From contig CAJTEN010000002.1 of assembly GCA_910575245.1 (NCBI GenBank), positions 83,185 to 147,184 on the forward strand: 64,000 bases of DNA, read 5' to 3'. Of this stretch, positions 35,569 through 42,716 are shown piece by piece (position 1 is the first letter of the stretch; every line of letters starts with the position of its first letter). The position numbers and the translations under genes are program-made. Origin of the DNA: Clostridia bacterium. GTDB lineage: Bacteria; Bacillota; Clostridia; Lachnospirales; Lachnospiraceae. Under the pieces are notes generated by a model. That model searched no databases, had not been told where the DNA came from, and saw only the letters and a list, made by a program, of their open reading frames with translations.

Positions 35569-35751
35569 ATGCCACGTGAAAAAGAATTGAATGCGAATCT
35601 TTTTGACCAGTTAACATTGGTTGAAAGAATAGAGCGGCATCTGATCAAAGGTGGCGAAGAGGCGGCTAAAGAGGAAATCGAAACATTAAAAAGAGAAATC
35701 AACCGTAAGCTTTATCAGAAACCGCCATTGATTGAAGAAGCGGAACAGTAG
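35569..35751 (+). CDS. Small helical protein of unknown function (60 aa)
   Basis: A highly charged 60-residue protein (VERIERHLIKGGEEAAKEEI, TLKREINRKLY), probably a helical hairpin or coiled coil, cytoplasmic. ATG 35569 is favoured by GGAAGGTGGGTGAG upstream; an in-frame ATG at 35542 would add nine residues. It has a strong promoter and its own terminator, so it is a single-gene unit. Family not recognised. Confidence 0.75.
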   Translation: MPREKELNANLFDQLTLVERIERHLIKGGEEAAKEEIETLKREINRKLYQKPPLIEEAEQ

Positions 35752-35774
35752 TATACAGGTAGTGAAGTTAAAGT

Positions 35775-35812
35775 GTGTAAAGTCTGGTCACCAGAAGGGC
35801 TTTACACATTTT
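35775..35812 (+). terminator. Terminator hairpin after the small gene
   Basis: GTGTAAAG (35775-35782) and CTTTACAC (35800-35807) form an 8-bp perfect stem followed by ATTTTCTTTTG. The same stem arms occur at 55046-55079. Confidence 0.7.
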
Positions 35813-35896
35813 CTTTTGTGAGGAAGTGCATGAAATGCCAAATTGTATGCGTAGGATATTTGTGATAAGATGATAGGCAAAAGAAGGGCGGAAATT

Positions 35897-36592
35897 ATGA
35901 GAAGCAGAATTCTTATCATAGAGGACGATCAGTCGGTCAGCGGTATGGTCAGCGATTATTTGGCCAGTGAAGAATTCCAGACAGATGTTTTTGACAGCGG
36001 AGAAGCGGCTGTCAGGGCATTCTCCGGCAGGCAGGATTATGCGCTTGTGCTCATTGACCTGATGCTGCCGGATATGAGCGGTATGGATGTGCTCCGCTAC
36101 ATACGCAGGAGCAGTACCGTTCCGATTATCATTATCACCGCGAAGGATAACGATACGGACAAGTCACTGGGGTTAAATCTGGGAGCTGACGATTATGTTG
36201 TGAAGCCTTTTTCCCTGATAGAGCTGACAGCCAGAATTAAGGCGAATATCCGGAGGACAACCAGATATGACAGCCATCCGGGAGAGGATATGATCAGGAT
36301 CAGGGATCTGGAGATCAATGTGACGAAGTATACGGTCCGGGTATCCGGCAGGGAGCCGGACCTGACCCGTACAGAGTTTGAGATTCTCTGTCTGCTGGCT
36401 TCCCATCCGGGGCAGGCATTCTCGAAGGAGCGGTTGTATGAGCTGATTTGGAAGGAGCCTTATTTCGGCAATGAAAATGTACTGAATACACATATTAACA
36501 GACTTCGTGCGAAATTAAAAGCCGCATCAGGAAGGGATACGGTATATATTAAGACCCTGTGGGGAATCGGGTACAAAATGGAGGAAGAATAA
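35897..36592 (+). CDS. Response regulator, OmpR/PhoB family
   Basis: A 231-residue regulator: receiver with Asp54 (LIDLMLPDMSG) and VVKPF, then a winged helix (LTRTEFEILCLLASHPGQAF, NTHINRLRAKLKA, IKTLWGIGYKM). I start at ATG 35897, 5 nt after AAGGGCGG; the frame extends to 35870. It overlaps the kinase start by one base (TAATG). Presumed activator of the ABC genes at 37736. Confidence 0.93.
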   Translation: MRSRILIIEDDQSVSGMVSDYLASEEFQTDVFDSGEAAVRAFSGRQDYALVLIDLMLPDMSGMDVLRYIRRSSTVPIIIITAKDNDTDKSLGLNLGADDYVVKPFSLIELTARIKANIRRTTRYDSHPGEDMIRIRDLEINVTKYTVRVSGREPDLTRTEFEILCLLASHPGQAFSKERLYELIWKEPYFGNENVLNTHINRLRAKLKAASGRDTVYIKTLWGIGYKMEEE

Positions 36593-37515
36593 TGGCAGTC
36601 TGGCTTGGAAGCCTGTCTTTGGTCCTGTTAGCCGTGTACGTACGGGAGCGGATCATTAACAGGAATCTTAACAAGGAAGTTTTATATATCAGAGAACGTC
36701 TCGCCGCACTCACAGAGGCCTCCGGCACAAGAGAGAACGGCTATGTCCTGGTTCCTTCCGGAAACGTGGGAGTCAGGGAACTTTCCGCACAGCTGAATCA
36801 TTTATTGGAAACCTTTTATCGGCAGAAGGCCGAATATCAGTGTGCCAGGCAAGCGATGGAACAGATGCTTACCAATATTTCCCATGATCTGCGGACACCG
36901 CTCACGGTTCTGAAAGGATATAGTGAACTGCTGCTCAAAGAGGGAAAGAGGGGGACAAGCTTACCGGAATTCCGGGATATGGCGAAGAAGATCGACCGGA
37001 AAGCGGATGAGCTTGTGAGGACGATTGACGAGTATTTCACCATGTCGAAAATCGAGTCCGGCGATTGGAAGCTTGTTATGAGACGGGTCAATGTCACACA
37101 GCTGTGCCATGAGCTCATACTGGATTACTATGATGTTTTGGAGGAAGCGCAGTACGAGGTTGCCATTCAGGTTGATGATATGCCTGTTTACGCTTATTCG
37201 GATGAGGAGGCTGTGAAGCGGATTCTGAAAAATATGATAGACAATGCGGTAAGACACGGCGGATCCGGGAAATATCTCGGCATCCGCCTGAAATATCTTG
37301 CGGACGGGATCAGGATCGAGGTGGAAGATCATGGAGCGGGAATTACGGCTAAGGACGAAGAGCAGATCTTTTCACGTAATTACACGACGGCACGCAAAGG
37401 CACCGGAAGCGGGCTGGGACTTACAATCGCCAGGAACCTTGCGCGGCAGATGGGAGCGGATATTGAGGTATACAGTGAGCCGGGGATCAGAACTGTTTTT
37501 ACGTTAATCCTGTGA
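36592..37515 (+). CDS. Sensor histidine kinase without extracellular domain
   Basis: A 307-residue kinase: one hydrophobic segment at residues 3-19, linker, HisKA motif SHDLRTPLTVLKGY (His98), HATPase motifs (KNMIDNAVRHG, DHGAGI, GSGLGLTIARNL). Same layout as the kinase at 16042, so both modules probably detect membrane-active compounds. Coupled to the regulator gene upstream. Confidence 0.92.
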   Translation: MAVWLGSLSLVLLAVYVRERIINRNLNKEVLYIRERLAALTEASGTRENGYVLVPSGNVGVRELSAQLNHLLETFYRQKAEYQCARQAMEQMLTNISHDLRTPLTVLKGYSELLLKEGKRGTSLPEFRDMAKKIDRKADELVRTIDEYFTMSKIESGDWKLVMRRVNVTQLCHELILDYYDVLEEAQYEVAIQVDDMPVYAYSDEEAVKRILKNMIDNAVRHGGSGKYLGIRLKYLADGIRIEVEDHGAGITAKDEEQIFSRNYTTARKGTGSGLGLTIARNLARQMGADIEVYSEPGIRTVFTLIL

Positions 37516-37570
37516 ATATCGTATGCCTGATGCAGGATTCTTTTGCTGCCGAAGCTATGTGCTTCAAATG

Positions 37571-37623
37571 TTAGAAAAAAGTTAGATTTTCGGCACGGAA
37601 ATGAGAACTCCGTTTTGTATCAT
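37571..37623 (+). promoter_or_regulatory. Putative regulator-binding repeats and promoter of the ABC genes
   Basis: TTAGA at 37571-37575 and 37582-37586 repeat with an 11-nt period inside an A-rich run; TATCAT at 37618-37623 is a possible -10. Same logic as at 17030-17070 but with a different repeat word, consistent with separate regulators. Confidence 0.45.
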
Positions 37624-37735
37624 AGGTACTGTTCAGAACCGATGTTGCTTTATAGGGAAAAGCTTCTAAGTATGGCAGGAATAACATTGGGATGAACGGT
37701 AACATATCATGCTGTCTGAAAAGGAGGTATACAGG

Positions 37736-38641
37736 ATGGACTATGTGATAGAAACGCGGAATCTGGTGAAATCCTACAAGGGAAAGTCAGCTGTCGATGG
37801 GGTAAATATACACGTGAAAAAGGGAGAAATATATGGGTTCGCAGGACCCAACGGCGCGGGTAAGAGCACGGTGATGAAGATGCTTCTGAATCTTACGCAG
37901 CCCGATTCCGGAGAGGTCCTTCTATGGGATGAAAAGATAGAGGACGGAAGTTTTGAGTGCCTTAAGCGTATCGGATCCATTATCGAGAACCCGTACTTCT
38001 ATGAAAAGATCACAGGACGTCAGAATCTGGAGCTGCACTGTGAATATATGGGATTTCATAATAAAGGCCGGGTCGATGAAGTGCTGCAGACAGTCGGTTT
38101 ACATGACATAGAAGGCAAAGCGGTATCCCATTACTCTATGGGCATGAAGCAGAGGCTGGCAATCGGACGGGCAATTCTTACGAGACCGGAACTGCTGATA
38201 CTGGACGAGCCGATCAATGCGCTTGATCCGGAAGGGATTCGGGAGATGAGGGCGCTTTTTCGCCGGATTAACAGGGAGTGCGGAACCACAGTTCTTATTT
38301 CGAGCCATATTTTATCGGAGGTTGAGCAGATTGCGGATACTGTCGGCATTATTCAAAGCGGAAAACTGCTAAAGGAGATTGCCATGGCTGATATTCATAA
38401 ATACCAGACGGATTATATCGAACTGGAGGTGGAGGATATCAGGCGCGCGGGATACCTGCTGGAACATGATATGGGCATATCCGATTTCAAGGTGATATCC
38501 GAATCGATGATCGAAATCTATGATCTTACCAAAGCGGTGAAGGAGATCTCTGCGGTTCTGGTAAGGAACGATGTGGGGATCATAGGTATCGGGAAGAAAC
38601 AGGGTTCACTGGAGGATTATTTCTTCCAGGTACTTGGATAA
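37736..38641 (+). CDS. ABC transporter ATPase, BcrA/LanF type
   Basis: A 301-residue ATPase: Walker A GPNGAGKST, signature YSMGMKQRLAIGRA, Walker B LLILDEPINALDP, SSHI. The Q-loop holds Glu84 (IIENPYFYE), the E-loop seen in lantibiotic-immunity transporters. AAGGAGG at 37721-37727 fixes ATG 37736 although the frame starts at 37709. Works with the single permease that follows, under the two-component system upstream. Confidence 0.92.
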   Translation: MDYVIETRNLVKSYKGKSAVDGVNIHVKKGEIYGFAGPNGAGKSTVMKMLLNLTQPDSGEVLLWDEKIEDGSFECLKRIGSIIENPYFYEKITGRQNLELHCEYMGFHNKGRVDEVLQTVGLHDIEGKAVSHYSMGMKQRLAIGRAILTRPELLILDEPINALDPEGIREMRALFRRINRECGTTVLISSHILSEVEQIADTVGIIQSGKLLKEIAMADIHKYQTDYIELEVEDIRRAGYLLEHDMGISDFKVISESMIEIYDLTKAVKEISAVLVRNDVGIIGIGKKQGSLEDYFFQVLG

Positions 38642-38672
38642 TAAATTAAATATGGAAGGAATGGTTATTTAT

Positions 38673-39353
38673 ATGGAACGTTTAATGAAGCTGGAGCTTA
38701 AAAAAATTCATTTCAGAAAATATATTCTGCTTTCTGCACTGATGATTGCATTAAGCATGTACTTTGTTTTAGCCGAACTCCTTGGCAGTTCGGGCATTAT
38801 CCGTACTTTTGATAATACGTTCAGAAGTGTGGAAATGATATTTGCATTCGAATTTATAATTTTATTTGCAGTGCTGAATTCTTCGTTGGTCATCAGTGAA
38901 TACAATAACAGAACGATTCTGCTGATGTTCACCTATCCCGTGGATAAAAAGAAAGTGATTCTGTCCAAACTTATGATTGTTACGTTTTTCACAGCGGTGT
39001 CTATGATTGTGGGATATGTGTCCTGTGGGCTGCTTGTTGCAGGTGTTGACAGACGGTTTGATTTGCTGGAAGGAGAGTTCACCGGGGCTGTTTTTGGAGA
39101 CTGGATCTTACAGGCATCAGTGACGATCATAGTGTTTTGCTGTCTGGGGCTGTGGACATTTGCTGCGGGGATGGTGAAGAAGTCTGTTGCAGTGACCATT
39201 GTCAGTTCTATCCTCTTTATTTTCCTGCGGCAGCTCGTCATTACAGCCAGTGAGAATCAGCGGGAAAGTATCTGGGTCGTGCTGGCAACGGTGGGGATCA
39301 CAGCGGCGGCCATGTGGTATACCTTTTCGAAGAAGATTATGGAATTGGATTAA
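38673..39353 (+). CDS. ABC transporter permease (ABC-2 type)
   Basis: A 226-residue membrane protein with about six hydrophobic segments, beginning MERLMKLELKKIHFRKYILL. Several starts are possible (TTG 38634, ATG 38661, ATG 38673); the last gives the usual charged N-terminus, with GGAAGGA upstream. MITE copy 3 inserted at the very end of the gene: the stop codon lies inside the left target duplication and the element begins 3 nt after it, so the protein is intact. Confidence 0.85.
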   Translation: MERLMKLELKKIHFRKYILLSALMIALSMYFVLAELLGSSGIIRTFDNTFRSVEMIFAFEFIILFAVLNSSLVISEYNNRTILLMFTYPVDKKKVILSKLMIVTFFTAVSMIVGYVSCGLLVAGVDRRFDLLEGEFTGAVFGDWILQASVTIIVFCCLGLWTFAAGMVKKSVAVTIVSSILFIFLRQLVITASENQRESIWVVLATVGITAAAMWYTFSKKIMELD

Positions 39354-39356
39354 AGT

Positions 39357-39545
39357 CAATGTCATTAAGTTAAGCCGGACGCGCCTGACATGATAGGAAT
39401 CTCCTAAGGACGCGCTTTCGCTCGGTTCCAAACGCAGCGGTACTAAATTCGTGGAAAACCTCATTAAGTACCGGCGTTTTCCTACGGTCCTAAGGAGAAT
39501 CCTATCATATCAGACGCTGTGTATAGGCTTAACTTAATGACATTG
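39357..39545 (-). mobile_element. 189-bp palindromic MITE-like element, copy 3 (reverse orientation)
   Basis: Perfect 18-bp terminal repeats at 39357-39374 and 39528-39545, with a perfect 10-bp target duplication GGATTAAAGT at 39347-39356 and 39546-39555. The interior is the reverse complement of copies 1 and 2. It sits between the ABC permease and the LytTR regulator, touching the permease stop on one side and the predicted -35 box of the regulator on the other. Confidence 0.95.
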
Positions 39546-39554
39546 GGATTAAAG

Positions 39555-39582
39555 TTGTAACACTGAGAAAACATGCTATAAT
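39555..39582 (+). promoter_or_regulatory. Promoter of the Agr-like locus, abutting MITE copy 3
   Basis: TTGTAA (39555-39560), 16-nt spacer, TATAAT (39577-39582). The first T of the -35 box is the last base of the MITE target duplication, so the insertion left the box itself intact but replaced everything upstream of it. Confidence 0.65.
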
Positions 39583-39633
39583 TATAGGAAGCGGCGTAAC
39601 AATAAAAAGATATTCCTAAAACGAGGTGATACC

Positions 39634-40353
39634 ATGTTGCATATAGCAGTCTGTGATGATGATATGAGTGCAGTGCAATCCCACAGGTTAATTGCAGAGG
39701 ATTGTTTAAGACAGTGCGGAAGTGTTGGGGAAATAGTTACCTATACCAACAGTGACAACCTGCTTTATGATATCACCGAGGATCAGTTTTTCTTTGATTT
39801 GATTCTGCTGGATATAGAAATGCCTGGAAGCAGTGGTATGGAGCTTGCGGAGAAAATCAAACCATGTCTGCCGAATGTGAAGATCATATTCATAACTTCC
39901 CATATCGAATACGCCATAGATGCATTTGAGCTTGCCATTTTCCGGTATGTTCCCAAAGAGGACACGGGAAAGAGGCTTCCGGCGGCAATCGTGGATGCTG
40001 TTAAACTGATTGCGCTGGAGGATGGCAAAACCTACACGATCCGGACAAACAGCAGACTTGAGAAAATACTCTACAAAGAGATCTATTATATCGAGCGAGA
40101 CGGCAAAAATGCCAGTATTACCACTGCAGGCGGCATAGCGCGGGTTCGGAAAAGCTTACAGCAGGTGTATGCGGAATTAGATGCAGAGGAATTCATCTAT
40201 ATTGACCGGGGCTGCATCGTCAACATGATACACATAATGCAGGTGAAGGACGGTACGGTTGTCCTGAAAAACGGCGTGTCCCTTCCTGTCAGCCGTTCCC
40301 ACTTACGGGAAGTAAAGGAACAGATTAACACGTATTGGGGGACACATATATGA
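39634..40353 (+). CDS. LytTR-family response regulator (AgrA-like)
   Basis: A 239-residue regulator: receiver with Asp60 (LLDIEMPGSSG) and a C-terminal LytTR DNA-binding domain (YKEIYYIERDGKNASI, VRKSLQQVYAELD, IYIDRGCIVNM). Partner of the GHKL kinase whose ATG overlaps its stop. No AgrB/AgrD peptide genes are close, so the signal may be an external peptide or the state of the ABC exporter downstream. Confidence 0.92.
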   Translation: MLHIAVCDDDMSAVQSHRLIAEDCLRQCGSVGEIVTYTNSDNLLYDITEDQFFFDLILLDIEMPGSSGMELAEKIKPCLPNVKIIFITSHIEYAIDAFELAIFRYVPKEDTGKRLPAAIVDAVKLIALEDGKTYTIRTNSRLEKILYKEIYYIERDGKNASITTAGGIARVRKSLQQVYAELDAEEFIYIDRGCIVNMIHIMQVKDGTVVLKNGVSLPVSRSHLREVKEQINTYWGTHI

Positions 40354-41642
40354 CGCTGCTTTTCTTTTCTGATATCCTGACAGGCAGCCTGCGGGTTATT
40401 GCCTGTTTATTTCTCATTTCCCGTCTGCTGTCGGCAAATCGGCCGGATAAGCGGATTGTTTTGGCCGGGCTGTCAGGGGCAGCTGTTATTACGGCGGTTC
40501 TGTTCCTGACAAACTTTCCGGGGTTTTACCGAATCGCATTGGAAGCGGTATGGATTGCGGTGTGTGCCGCCCGATTGCAAAAGGCGGACAGCCGGATGAG
40601 TTTATTTGTTGGCATCTTCTGCGAGATTGCCGTTTCCTTTTGGACGTTTCTATTTATGGCCGGTATGGGTGTACTGTTCCGTTCACCGGCGTTTCTTGAC
40701 GATGCGGCATGGAACGGGCAGGCTGCTGTCTGGCTGCTTCATATTCTGCTGACGGTTATGGCAGCGTATCTGTCTCTAAGGCAGGAGATCGATGCAAAAG
40801 ATATTTTTCGGCATGTCTCGGCGATTGCTGTGGCAGGCTTTATCGCCGTTATCACCTTGTCCGAACAGACAGCCCTTGTAATCCCCGATGATACACTTAC
40901 CATGTGGACAATTATGTCTGTGGTACTGATGATGGCTGTCCTGGTGTTCAATATGAACCGGCAGTATGAAGTGGAGAAAGAATTGGCAAGGCTGAAATCC
41001 GAACAGGCCGAATTATTGGAGCGGGATTACACCGCCTTAAATAACGCATATGCCGTCAATGCAAAGCTGTTCCATGATTTTCACAATCACATTGGCGCAT
41101 TGCGTCAGCTTCTTTCCCGTGAAAGGTATACCGAGGCGGTGCAATATCTGGATGAACTGCAGACACCCGTCCGGGAAATGAACGATACCCTCTGGACAGG
41201 CGACGAAACGGTGGATTATCTGATTAACAGCAAAGCTGCAGCAGCACATGCCGACGGAATACAGCTTCAGGCACAGGTCGAGTTTCCACGGCATACCAAT
41301 ATCCGGAGCGCGGATTTGTGCGCAATATTGGGAAATCTTCTGGATAACGCACTGGAGGCGGCCAGGCAGGTACCAGTGCCGGAGCAGAGATTTATCAGCC
41401 TTACCATTCGCCGCATCAATCAAATATTGGTGATTAAGGTGGAAAACAGTTTCGCAGCCTCGCCCATACAGGATAAGGGGCAGCTGAAAACATCAAAAAC
41501 AGACAGCGGGCTGCATGGCTGGGGATTGAAAAGCGCCGGGACCGCAGCGGAAAAATATGATGGTATGATACAGACAACTTATACACACGATACGTTCCGG
41601 GCGGTTGCCACACTGTCTTATCACGGGGTGACAATGGAATAA
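40350..41642 (+). CDS. GHKL sensor histidine kinase (AgrC-like)
   Basis: A 430-residue kinase with about six N-terminal membrane segments (residues 1-195), coiled linker, HDFHNHIGALR with likely phospho-acceptor His242, and an ATPase domain (NLLDNALEAARQ, GWGLKSAGTAAEKYDG). The polytopic sensor and HD-x-x-x-H motif are those of AgrC/peptide-pheromone kinases. ATG 40350 overlaps the regulator stop (ATGA). Confidence 0.92.
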   Translation: MTLLFFSDILTGSLRVIACLFLISRLLSANRPDKRIVLAGLSGAAVITAVLFLTNFPGFYRIALEAVWIAVCAARLQKADSRMSLFVGIFCEIAVSFWTFLFMAGMGVLFRSPAFLDDAAWNGQAAVWLLHILLTVMAAYLSLRQEIDAKDIFRHVSAIAVAGFIAVITLSEQTALVIPDDTLTMWTIMSVVLMMAVLVFNMNRQYEVEKELARLKSEQAELLERDYTALNNAYAVNAKLFHDFHNHIGALRQLLSRERYTEAVQYLDELQTPVREMNDTLWTGDETVDYLINSKAAAAHADGIQLQAQVEFPRHTNIRSADLCAILGNLLDNALEAARQVPVPEQRFISLTIRRINQILVIKVENSFAASPIQDKGQLKTSKTDSGLHGWGLKSAGTAAEKYDGMIQTTYTHDTFRAVATLSYHGVTME

Positions 41643-41654
41643 TACGGATGAAAG

Positions 41655-41691
41655 AAGCTGCAAGGCAACGGAGATGCTTTGCAGCTTTTTT
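41655..41691 (+). terminator. Terminator after the AgrC-like kinase
   Basis: AAGCTGCAA (41655-41663) pairs with TTTGCAGCTT (41678-41687) with a T run following. Separates the two-component genes from the small-protein/ABC unit. Confidence 0.8.
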
Positions 41692-41746
41692 CGTGGTCAA
41701 AAACCTGCTGATTGTGGACACTCCCGTACAGGCAATTCTTTTCGCT

Positions 41747-41790
41747 TATGATATATATAGTAAACGAAATTTCTAATGTCGTTAACTATA
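41747..41790 (+). promoter_or_regulatory. Possible -10 followed by the second 35-bp palindrome
   Basis: TATGAT (41747-41752) precedes the palindrome at 41756-41790 (arms TATAGTAAACG and CGTTAACTATA). It differs from the copy at 34914-34948 at only two of 35 positions and sits in the same place relative to the -10 box, 40 nt before the small gene at 41831. Confidence 0.6.
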
Positions 41791-41830
41791 GACACAATAA
41801 AAAAACGTAATTCAGTAGGGAGGAAATGGT

Positions 41831-42007
41831 ATGCGTCATGTATATATTCGTGGTATTTTGGGTTTGATCTGGCTGGTGACAGCGATAGTCAGCGGAGTGT
41901 CCGGCAAATTGGAAATGGCTGTGCTTTATGTCCTGATAGGCGGTGCGTTCCTGCATTCCGTATATGCTGCATGGAAAAAAGAACAGAACAGAAACGGGGG
42001 AGAATAA
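41831..42007 (+). CDS. Small two-segment membrane protein (58 aa)
   Basis: ATG 41831, seven bases after AGGGAGG, opens a 58-codon frame: MRHVYIRGILGLIWLVTAIV, then GVSGKLEMAVLYVLIGGAFL and a charged tail KKEQNRNGGE. Two hydrophobic segments (about 8-22 and 28-46). An overlapping longer frame (41776-42027) lacks a ribosome site and has poor composition, so I reject it. The gene ends one base before the ATPase start, indicating an operon. Probably a small accessory subunit of the ABC exporter. Confidence 0.75.
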   Translation: MRHVYIRGILGLIWLVTAIVSGVSGKLEMAVLYVLIGGAFLHSVYAAWKKEQNRNGGE

Positions 42008-42008
42008 G

Positions 42009-42716
42009 ATGGGCAGAACTCTTTTGAGCATAAAAAATCTTAGTGCCTGGTACACCGGCAGCAGAAAAGTGCTGTCAGACTTTTCCATAGAACTGAATGA
42101 ACATGAAGTGGTCGGACTGATCGGTTTAAACGGAGCCGGAAAGACAACTTTCCTGAAAACGCTGTCCGGTTTACATAATGATTGCCATGCAGAGGGTATT
42201 TGGCTGTATGGCCGTTGTGTAAAATTTCGGGGCAGCGACTTCAAGACCCGTCGTTATACGGTATTTGCTGAGGATAATTCTTTTCAGTATTTCACGTTCC
42301 GGGAATATCTGTCCTATGTTTTTGCAGCCTATCGGAAAGAAATGCCGGATATGACGGCACTGATTCAGGGATTTCACTTTGAGGCTTATACCGATGTGCT
42401 TCTGAAGGAGCTGTCAACCGGCAACAGGAAAAAGGCTTTTCTGATCACGGCGTTTGCATTAAAACCGGATCTGCTTATGTTGGATGAGCCGGTCAATGGA
42501 CTGGATTTCCAGAGTACGGAATTTCTCTATCAACTGATTGCCGGATATAAGGAGTATGGAACTCTTCTGTTTTCTTCTCATGTCCTGGAAAGCATCGTAT
42601 TAACCTCTGACCGGGTATTGGTATTAGAGAATGGCCATATCCGGCAAAGCTTTGATAATGGCCGTATTGATGCCACAGATATTCGGGAGGCTCTGCGTTA
42701 TGAAGATGATGTTTAA
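42009..42716 (+). CDS. ABC exporter ATP-binding protein
   Basis: A 235-residue ATPase: Walker A GLNGAGKTT, signature LSTGNRKKAFLITAF (divergent), Walker B LLMLDEPVNGLDF, SSHV. GGGGGAG just ahead sets ATG 42009. The altered signature (LSTGN for LSGGQ) and short length are typical of bacteriocin/lantibiotic-linked exporters. Transcribed with the small membrane protein and the permease. Confidence 0.9.
   Translation: MGRTLLSIKNLSAWYTGSRKVLSDFSIELNEHEVVGLIGLNGAGKTTFLKTLSGLHNDCHAEGIWLYGRCVKFRGSDFKTRRYTVFAEDNSFQYFTFREYLSYVFAAYRKEMPDMTALIQGFHFEAYTDVLLKELSTGNRKKAFLITAFALKPDLLMLDEPVNGLDFQSTEFLYQLIAGYKEYGTLLFSSHVLESIVLTSDRVLVLENGHIRQSFDNGRIDATDIREALRYEDDV

Noticed and set aside
41776..42027. 83-residue frame overlapping the Agr-linked ABC locus
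   Set aside because: No ribosome site, poor composition; the 58-codon frame at 41831 has a good site and membrane segments.
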